A stretch of DNA of 64,000 nucleotides from the NCBI RefSeq assembly GCF_002892835.1, contig NZ_PJMB01000001.1:496001-560000 (forward strand), in the 5' to 3' direction. Shown here piece by piece: positions 58,595 to 64,000 of this stretch. The notes under the pieces were generated by a model, which searched no databases, was not told where the DNA came from, and was given only the letters and a program-made list of their open reading frames with translations. Numbering within the stretch: position 1 is the stretch's first letter; each line of letters opens with the position of its first letter. Made by a program: the position numbers and the translations under genes. The DNA comes from Arthrobacter sp. AFG7.2. Lineage in GTDB: Bacteria > Actinomycetota > Actinomycetes > Actinomycetales > Micrococcaceae.

Positions 58595-59203
58595 TCAGGA
58601 AACCTTTTTCAGGAAGGCCGAGGCATGTGCCTCCAGGCCTTTGCCTTCCTTGCCGCCCACGGCAACGTCCCAGCGCCACAGAAGGTTTCCGTCCACCAAC
58701 CCGAAGATGCGGGTGGCGGCGCTGTAGTCCTTGGAGTGGCTGCCGCGCATCACCATGTCTGTGGAGAGCTGGATCTGCGGACCTTTGATCTGCCCGTAGT
58801 AGAGCTCCGAGATGCCGCCGGGGTGGGAGATGGACACCGAGATGTCGAACCCGCCCTCGCTGTTGCGCAGGGCTTCCACCTCGTCGGCACTCTTCAGCGC
58901 GGGAACGATGTCCGCGGGGATCAGGCCCGGGCCGCCGTCGGCATCAAGCTGCTTGCGCTCCAGCGCCCAAAAACCGGTCTCGACGGTGAGCGGCCGCAGG
59001 CGCGTACCGTCGTCGTCCGTCAGCCAGCTTTCCGCACGGTACTGAAGGTAGGGCAGCCCGTTGTGCGTGAACGACACGTGCTGGACGAAATGCTCCGAGT
59101 CCTCGTCTCCGCTGCCGAGGCGGCCGCGGCCTTCCCACTCACCAATGAGCCAGGAAAGCGGTACGAGTTCTGGGGTCAGATCTGTAGGAATCTCAATTGG
59201 CAC
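58595..59203 (-). CDS. Nitrobindin-like heme-binding protein
   Basis: 202 aa FABP/THAP4-type beta-barrel. The signature GxWxGxG reads GEWEGRG at 21-27. The proximal heme-ligand candidate is His193 in LEAHASAFL near the C-terminus. Relatives bind ferric heme and NO/peroxynitrite. GTG start at 59203. It lies between the YgfZ-like gene and a 37-residue membrane protein. Confidence 0.88.
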   Translation of the reverse strand: MPIEIPTDLTPELVPLSWLIGEWEGRGRLGSGDEDSEHFVQHVSFTHNGLPYLQYRAESWLTDDDGTRLRPLTVETGFWALERKQLDADGGPGLIPADIVPALKSADEVEALRNSEGGFDISVSISHPGGISELYYGQIKGPQIQLSTDMVMRGSHSKDYSAATRIFGLVDGNLLWRWDVAVGGKEGKGLEAHASAFLKKVS

Positions 59204-59242
59204 AACAATTACCTCGAGAAACGGCTGGCTCTGGAAAGAGGT

Positions 59243-59356
59243 CTACTTCTGGCCCTTGAACAGGCGGTAAACCACGAAGCCGGCAAACCAGGCCATGGCG
59301 AGGCTGGCGATGCCGAGCAGGACAAGGAAGAAGATTTCAAAAGCAAGTACGGACAT
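59243..59356 (-). CDS. Small single-helix membrane protein, 37 aa
   Basis: Read from the complement: ATG 59354-59356, TAG 59243-59245. MSVLAFEIFFLVLLGIASLA continues as a hydrophobic helix to about residue 31 and ends YRLFKGQK. It sits between the nitrobindin and permease-like genes in the same direction, with small gaps, so it is likely part of their transcript. No known family; comparable in form to the 41-aa protein near tuf. Confidence 0.65.
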   Translation of the reverse strand: MSVLAFEIFFLVLLGIASLAMAWFAGFVVYRLFKGQK

Positions 59357-59373
59357 GATGCCATCCTAACGCG

Positions 59374-60141
59374 TTAGTAGATGAGGAGTTTGTCTATGAA
59401 GTAGGCAAGGGAACCCACTGCCGAGACAGGGGCAAGGCCCATGCTAAGGGCTGCGGGGACGTTCAGCGGTGCACCCCTGAGGGTGGCCAGCCTGCGGAAG
59501 CTCGCCAGCACTGCACCGACCACCACACCGAAGATGGCAGCCGGCAGGACAGCGATGTCTGACAGCACCAGTGCGGCAAGCGGTCCGGCAAGGCCGGCCA
59601 TCACAATGCCCAGGGGCGCCACGATGCTGTCAGGCCAGCGGATTAATCCGGCGAGCAGGGCAACTGCGGCACTGATGGCAGCGACCAGGAGCATCTCGCG
59701 GACGCCGTTGAACCGGGCGCCGGCGATCCATCCAGACCCCAGGCACGCCAGCAGCACGCCGGCGCAGCAGCCCAGGGTGGACTCCAGCCGCTGGGCCTGT
59801 CCGGTCCCCCGGATCAGTTGCACTACAAAGACGGCCATCATGCCCAGCGCGATGAACGCGGGCGTCCAATCGAGGTAGCCGGGAGCCGGGGCAAGGCCGG
59901 CAGCCACTGCAGCGCCGGCGCCGGGCAGGGCAATCACGGCGGCCAGTGTCTTCTTGGCGGGAATCCGGAGGAAGTGGGGCCACCCGATGCCAATGGCTGC
60001 AGCCATGGCCACGGCAACACCCACCAGAACCTCCCGGGAGGTGTACACGCCGGCAATGATTGCCGCCAGGCCGGCCATGCCCACAACACCTACGGCCCAT
60101 GAGCCCAAAGACCTCGCCGGCGCCTGCAGTTCCGCTGTCAT
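59374..60141 (-). CDS. Multi-span membrane protein, unknown function
   Basis: 255 aa, about seven hydrophobic segments spaced through the whole length (for example VAVAMAAAIGIGWPHFL, WTPAFIALGMMAVFVVQLI, VAAISAAVALLAGLI). No enzymatic motifs. A short conserved-looking loop RIPAKKTL follows the second pair. Permease-like; the family is not recognised. It heads the 59.3-57.0 kb minus-strand group. Confidence 0.75.
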   Translation of the reverse strand: MTAELQAPARSLGSWAVGVVGMAGLAAIIAGVYTSREVLVGVAVAMAAAIGIGWPHFLRIPAKKTLAAVIALPGAGAAVAAGLAPAPGYLDWTPAFIALGMMAVFVVQLIRGTGQAQRLESTLGCCAGVLLACLGSGWIAGARFNGVREMLLVAAISAAVALLAGLIRWPDSIVAPLGIVMAGLAGPLAALVLSDIAVLPAAIFGVVVGAVLASFRRLATLRGAPLNVPAALSMGLAPVSAVGSLAYFIDKLLIY

Positions 60142-60480
60142 GCGGAACCCGGCCTGGACTTAGTTTCTGCACTCACTGCGCTGCAATCCCATCCTGGCGT
60201 CGACCTGGAAAGGCGGGGCCGCCCTTCGGGGAGGGCGTCGGGCCCCTGGCTCAATCCTGCCTTATATGAACGGGATATGTCGCAAAACGTACCGATTGAG
60301 GGGCCCGCTCCATGGCTCAGAACGCACTGCCGGGTATACTCGGAGCTCAGCTAAGCTCCCTGATGAGGTGGCCGGCCGGCGCTCTTTCATGGCCCCCGGA
60401 ACCGCGGCAGGAAGCCAGTACCGGCCGGTGAAAACCCGGTTCAGTCGCCCAATGATGCGCGGACGGCCCTTGGAGGAACA
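60142..60480. other. 339-bp divergent region before glnR
   Basis: No gene. Contains TATACT at 60335-60340 on the plus strand without a good -35 (a weak glnR promoter candidate) and a GC-rich leader of about 130 nt. No riboswitch class was recognised. Confidence 0.4.
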
Positions 60481-61179
60481 ATGTCGCACATCCTGCTCTT
60501 GACGAACAGCACCGGCTCTTCGGTGGATATCCTGCCTGCCTTGGAATTGCTGAACCACCGCGTCCATATCCTCCCCGCCGAGCCCACCGCCCTGCTTGAG
60601 ACTGATCCCTGCGACGTTGTGCTGCTGGACGCCCGGAAGGATCTGGTGGGCGCCCGTTCGCTCACCCAGCTCCTCAAAGCCACCGGCCTGAGCGCTCCCC
60701 TGGTGCTGATCCTGACCGAAGGCGGCATGGCCGCTGTTTCCTCAGCCTGGGCCGTGGACGACATCGTGCTGGATTCCGCCGGCCCGGCCGAGGTGGAAGC
60801 GCGGATCAGGCTGTCCGTTGCCCGTGCCGTCCCGGACCAGGAGGACGCGCCGACGGAGATCCGCGCTGCCGGCGTCGTGATCGACGAAGCGAGCTACACC
60901 GCCAGGGTCAACGGCGCCCCGCTGAACCTGACCTTCAAGGAATTCGAACTGCTGAAGTACCTGGCCCAGCACCCTGGCCGTGTTTTCACCCGGCAGCAGC
61001 TGCTCACCGAAGTGTGGGGCTACGACTACTACGGCGGCACCCGCACCGTGGATGTCCACGTACGGCGCCTTCGGGCGAAGCTGGGCGCCGACCATGAGAA
61101 CCTCATCAGCACCGTTCGCAACGTGGGGTACCGCCTGACCTTGGTGCGGCAGCAGGAAGATGAGCTCACCGAGGCCTGA
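60481..61179 (+). CDS. glnR: GlnR-type orphan response regulator
   Basis: 232 aa OmpR/PhoB-like regulator. The receiver half matches actinobacterial Gln[22 protein letters not shown], Asp50 in [12 protein letters not shown], then [13 protein letters not shown] and [20 protein letters not shown]. The phosphorylation pocket is atypical, as known for GlnR, which works without a partner kinase. The winged helix has [20 protein letters not shown] and [12 protein letters not shown]. GlnR controls nitrogen assimilation genes. It lies 33 bp before mshD. Confidence 0.85.
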   Translation: MSHILLLTNSTGSSVDILPALELLNHRVHILPAEPTALLETDPCDVVLLDARKDLVGARSLTQLLKATGLSAPLVLILTEGGMAAVSSAWAVDDIVLDSAGPAEVEARIRLSVARAVPDQEDAPTEIRAAGVVIDEASYTARVNGAPLNLTFKEFELLKYLAQHPGRVFTRQQLLTEVWGYDYYGGTRTVDVHVRRLRAKLGADHENLISTVRNVGYRLTLVRQQEDELTEA

Positions 61180-61212
61180 GCGCCCCCGCCGCTTCCCGTA
61201 TAGCCTTGCCTC

Positions 61213-62184
61213 ATGACTCCAGCGCACCCTGAGAAGTGGCCCGTCCATGCCGAACGAGGCGCGGTTGACCAGCAACTCCTGACGGATTGCCGTGACCTTT
61301 TGGCGGCGGCGGAAGAATCTGACGGCAACCCCTCCATTTCCGAGCAGACCCTGGTGACCATGCGCGCCGGCGATACGGCCGGGCACTCACCGCTGACCCT
61401 TGCCCTGTACGCCCCGGATGAGGACTCCGACCCCGCCAGCGGCCAGGACCTGGCCGGATTTGCGGTGGTGGTGGAAGCACCCGATGGCACGGGCGTGCTG
61501 GAAATTGCGGTCCACCCCAGCTACCGGAACCAGGGCGTGGCAGACCGCCTGGTGGGCGCGCTTCAAGACAGCCGTGGACTCAACGGGTTGAAGGCGTGGT
61601 CCCACGGCAACCACGAGGCCGCCGCGGACCTGGCGGCCCGCTATGGCTTCGGTCCCATCCGTGAACTGTGGAAAATGAGGATGACGACGGCGGGAGTGGA
61701 CCTTCCTGAGCCCGTTCTTCCGGAGGGCGTTTCCATCCGCTCCTTCGTGCCCGGCCAGGATGAGGACGCCTGGCTTGCAGCGAACCGCGCCGCCTTTGCG
61801 CACCACCCTGAACAGGGCAGCCTCACCCGGGCCGACCTTGAGGCGCGGATGGGCGAGGACTGGTTCAGCCCTGCGGGCTTCCTCCTGGCCGAGGACCGGG
61901 AGGGCCGGCTGCTCGGCTTCCACTGGACCAAGGTCCACCCCCAGCACGGCCCGCACACCGCCATTGGCGAGGTTTACGCCGTGGGTGTGGCCCCCGAAGC
62001 GCAGGGCATGGGACTCGGCAAGGCCCTCACCGTGGCCGGTATCCGCTACCTCCGGGACCTTGGGCTGCACGCCGTCATGCTGTACACGGACGCGGAGAAC
62101 GCACCGGCCGTCTCGCTGTACCGGAGCCTGGGTTTCACCCGCTGGGACATGGACGTCATGTACGGACCGGTCGCAACCGGGTAG
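61213..62184 (+). CDS. mshD: Mycothiol synthase
   Basis: 323 aa, two GNAT domains; acetylates Cys-GlcN-Ins in the last step of mycothiol synthesis. N-terminal domain: LEIAVHPSYRNQGVADRLVGAL. C-terminal domain: VYAVGVAPEAQGMGLGKALT, MLYTDAENAPAVSLYRSLGF and RWDMDVMYG at the end, the MshD signature. It confirms an actinobacterial host that uses mycothiol as its main thiol. Confidence 0.93.
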   Translation: MTPAHPEKWPVHAERGAVDQQLLTDCRDLLAAAEESDGNPSISEQTLVTMRAGDTAGHSPLTLALYAPDEDSDPASGQDLAGFAVVVEAPDGTGVLEIAVHPSYRNQGVADRLVGALQDSRGLNGLKAWSHGNHEAAADLAARYGFGPIRELWKMRMTTAGVDLPEPVLPEGVSIRSFVPGQDEDAWLAANRAAFAHHPEQGSLTRADLEARMGEDWFSPAGFLLAEDREGRLLGFHWTKVHPQHGPHTAIGEVYAVGVAPEAQGMGLGKALTVAGIRYLRDLGLHAVMLYTDAENAPAVSLYRSLGFTRWDMDVMYGPVATG

Positions 62185-62313
62185 TCCAACGGGATGACAT
62201 GTGGCCCCCGAGCCGGAATGCCCGGGCTTTGGCAGCATGAATGCTTGTAAGGTTGAAGCAGAATCCGCGCAGGCCGGAAGCGCCAGCATCAACCGCCAGG
62301 TAAAGGAGATGCC

Positions 62314-64000
62314 ATGAACCCGGAACCTTCCGGAGCAGCCACGTCCCAGGATGTCGCAGTGCCGGTACGCGCCCGCTTCGGTTCCTCGGAGGTTCCCGCG
62401 TCACGGGCCACCCAGGACCGGATAGACATTCCTGAGTTTGCGCCCAACCTGCAGCCCGAGGGCGATATCCGCCCGGACCGCTTCCTGGACCGTGAACTGA
62501 GCTGGCTCAGCTTCAACTCCCGCGTCCTGGAACTGGCCGAGGACCCCACGCTCCACCTGCTGGAGCGCGTCAGCTTCCTCTCGATCTTCGCTTCCAACCT
62601 GGACGAGTTCTTCATGGTCCGGGTGGCGGGCCTCAAGCGGCGCATCGCCACCGGACTGGCCGTTCCCTCTCCCGCGGGCCTGAGCCCCGTGGAGGTGCTT
62701 GAGCGGATCAGCGAGGAAGCCCACCGGCTCCAGCAGCGGCATGCCCAGGTTTACGCCGAACAGATCCGCCCGGCCCTGGCCTACGAGCACATCCACCTCA
62801 TGCACTGGGACGAACTGGATGACACAGCGAAGCAGCAGCTCAGCGTCATATTCGCCGAAAAGGTATTCCCCATCCTCACGCCCCTGGCGGTGGATCCGGC
62901 CCACCCCTTCCCCTACATCTCGGGGCTTTCGCTGAACCTGGCCGTGGTCGTGCGCAACCCGATCAGCGACAAGGAACTGTTCGCGCGTGTCAAGGTGCCG
63001 GACCAGCTCCCGCGCCTGATTTCCATCGACGGTCCCCGCGCCGGCGCCGTAGCCGGACGCGTGGCGCGCTTCATTGCACTTGAGGAAGTCATCGCCGTCC
63101 ACCTGGACAAGCTTTTCCCCGGGATGGAGGTCCTGGAGCACCACAGCTTCCGCGTCACCAGGAACGAGGATGTGGAGGTGGAAGAGGACGACGCCGAAAA
63201 CCTCCTGCAGGCACTCGAAAAGGAGCTCCTGCGGCGGCGCTTTGGCCCGCCGGTCCGGCTTGAGGTCACCAATGACATCAACCCGAACATCCGAGCACTG
63301 CTGATCCGCGAGCTTGGCGTCGAGGAATCCGAGGTCTACTCCGTCCCGGCTCCCCTGGACCTCCGGGGATTGTCCGTGATTGCCGGCATCGATCGTGCGG
63401 ACCTGCACTACCCCAAGCACGTCCCGCACACGTCCCGGTACCTCAACGAGTCGGAGACGTCCAAGGCAGCCAACGTGTTCGCCGCCATGCGCCGCAGGGA
63501 CATTCTGCTGCATCACCCCTATGACTCTTTTTCCACCTCCGTCCAGGCCTTCCTGGAACAGGCCGCAGCCGATCCCAAGGTCCAGGCCATTAAGCAGACC
63601 CTCTACCGCACGTCGGGCGACTCCCCCATCGTGGACGCCCTGATCGATGCGGCCGAGGCCGGCAAGCAGGTCCTGGCCCTGGTGGAGATCAAGGCCCGGT
63701 TTGACGAGCAGGCGAACATCTCCTGGGCCCGCAAGCTGGAACAGGCCGGAGTGCACGTGGTGTACGGCATCGTTGGCCTCAAGACACACTGCAAGCTCTC
63801 GCTGGTGGTGCGCCAGGAGGTTGACGGGCTGCGCCGCTACTGCCACATCGGCACCGGCAACTACCATCCCCGGACCGCACGGTACTACGAGGACCTGGGC
63901 CTGCTCACTGCCAACGAACAGGTGGGCGAGGATCTGTCCAAGCTCTTCAACCAGCTCTCCGGCTACGCGCCCAAGTCCACGTTCAAGCGGCTGCTGGTGG
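62314..64000 (+). CDS. ppk: Polyphosphate kinase 1, 3' end outside window
   Basis: 562 codons visible and open to the window edge. Makes polyphosphate from ATP. AAAGGAG lies 5 nt before the ATG. N-terminal extension of about 50 residues, then [37 protein letters not shown] (N domain), and the phospholipase-D-like domain with [20 protein letters not shown] and [11 protein letters not shown], holding the active His region; [20 protein letters not shown] follows. It comes 129 bp after mshD. Confidence 0.95.
   Translation, partial: MNPEPSGAATSQDVAVPVRARFGSSEVPASRATQDRIDIPEFAPNLQPEGDIRPDRFLDRELSWLSFNSRVLELAEDPTLHLLERVSFLSIFASNLDEFFMVRVAGLKRRIATGLAVPSPAGLSPVEVLERISEEAHRLQQRHAQVYAEQIRPALAYEHIHLMHWDELDDTAKQQLSVIFAEKVFPILTPLAVDPAHPFPYISGLSLNLAVVVRNPISDKELFARVKVPDQLPRLISIDGPRAGAVAGRVARFIALEEVIAVHLDKLFPGMEVLEHHSFRVTRNEDVEVEEDDAENLLQALEKELLRRRFGPPVRLEVTNDINPNIRALLIRELGVEESEVYSVPAPLDLRGLSVIAGIDRADLHYPKHVPHTSRYLNESETSKAANVFAAMRRRDILLHHPYDSFSTSVQAFLEQAAADPKVQAIKQTLYRTSGDSPIVDALIDAAEAGKQVLALVEIKARFDEQANISWARKLEQAGVHVVYGIVGLKTHCKLSLVVRQEVDGLRRYCHIGTGNYHPRTARYYEDLGLLTANEQVGEDLSKLFNQLSGYAPKSTFKRLLV

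Noticed and set aside
60142..60480. Riboswitch upstream of glnR
   Set aside because: GC-rich stems are visible, but no class-specific motif (for example cobalamin GCCACTG) is present.

Overview
The window is one contiguous piece of a high-GC actinobacterial chromosome. It most resembles the Micrococcaceae, in the Arthrobacter/Pseudarthrobacter group. Signs of this are the mycothiol synthase gene mshD, a GlnR-type orphan regulator, a carbohydrate ABC importer with no ATPase gene of its own, TTG/GTG starts on core genes, and long Ala/Glu-rich tails on several ribosomal proteins. The taxonomic placement is inference from gene content and protein style; no database search was possible.

Layout. 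1-1413: 3' part of a membrane sensor histidine kinase on the plus strand. 1484-5637 (minus): truA and the rplQ, rpoA, rpsK, rpsM, rpmJ, infA end of the alpha/spc block. 5809-10276: a P1-family peptidase diverging from a three-gene sugar or glycerol-phosphate-type ABC importer. 10355-23590 (minus): map, adk, secY, then the spc block (rplO back to rplN), a 717-bp gap with an inverted array of short repeats, and the S10 block (rpsQ back to rpsJ). 23986-25586: a GH1 glycosidase facing a 41-residue membrane protein. 25688-30169 (minus): tuf, fusA, rpsG, rpsL. 30600-38110 (minus): rpoC, rpoB. 38438-40865: a small lipoprotein, a thiolase and a YbaK-type deacylase. 40935-47435 (minus): rplL, rplJ, two paralogous double-GNAT proteins, rplA, rplK, nusG, secE and tRNA-Trp.

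From 47.7 kb onward the content is less canonical. There is an aminotransferase, then a second copy of the repeat family filling a convergent gap. Next comes an envelope-stress-like locus: a NarL-type regulator and PspC-domain histidine kinase on the minus strand, divergent from a PspC/LiaF-like membrane protein, a two-helix membrane protein and a small PspC protein. It is followed by pfkA, a GNAT protein, an MFS exporter, an ankyrin protein, a YgfZ-like folate-binding protein, a nitrobindin-like heme protein, two small membrane proteins, glnR, mshD and the 5' part of ppk.

The window therefore holds most of the transcription and translation core (four RNAP and secretion genes, about 30 ribosomal proteins, IF-1, EF-Tu, EF-G, NusG). 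The most unusual non-coding observations are: (i) a dispersed family of short GTGAGAGAGCGTCC-type repeats arranged head-to-head at two loci; (ii) an exact 11-mer, TCATATAGCGG, found upstream of both rpoA and rpoB (twice), on the coding strand each time; (iii) a strong terminator hairpin lying inside the first codons of truA, beside a -10-like box that would make truA nearly leaderless; and (iv) a 25-bp dyad in front of the thiolase gene.
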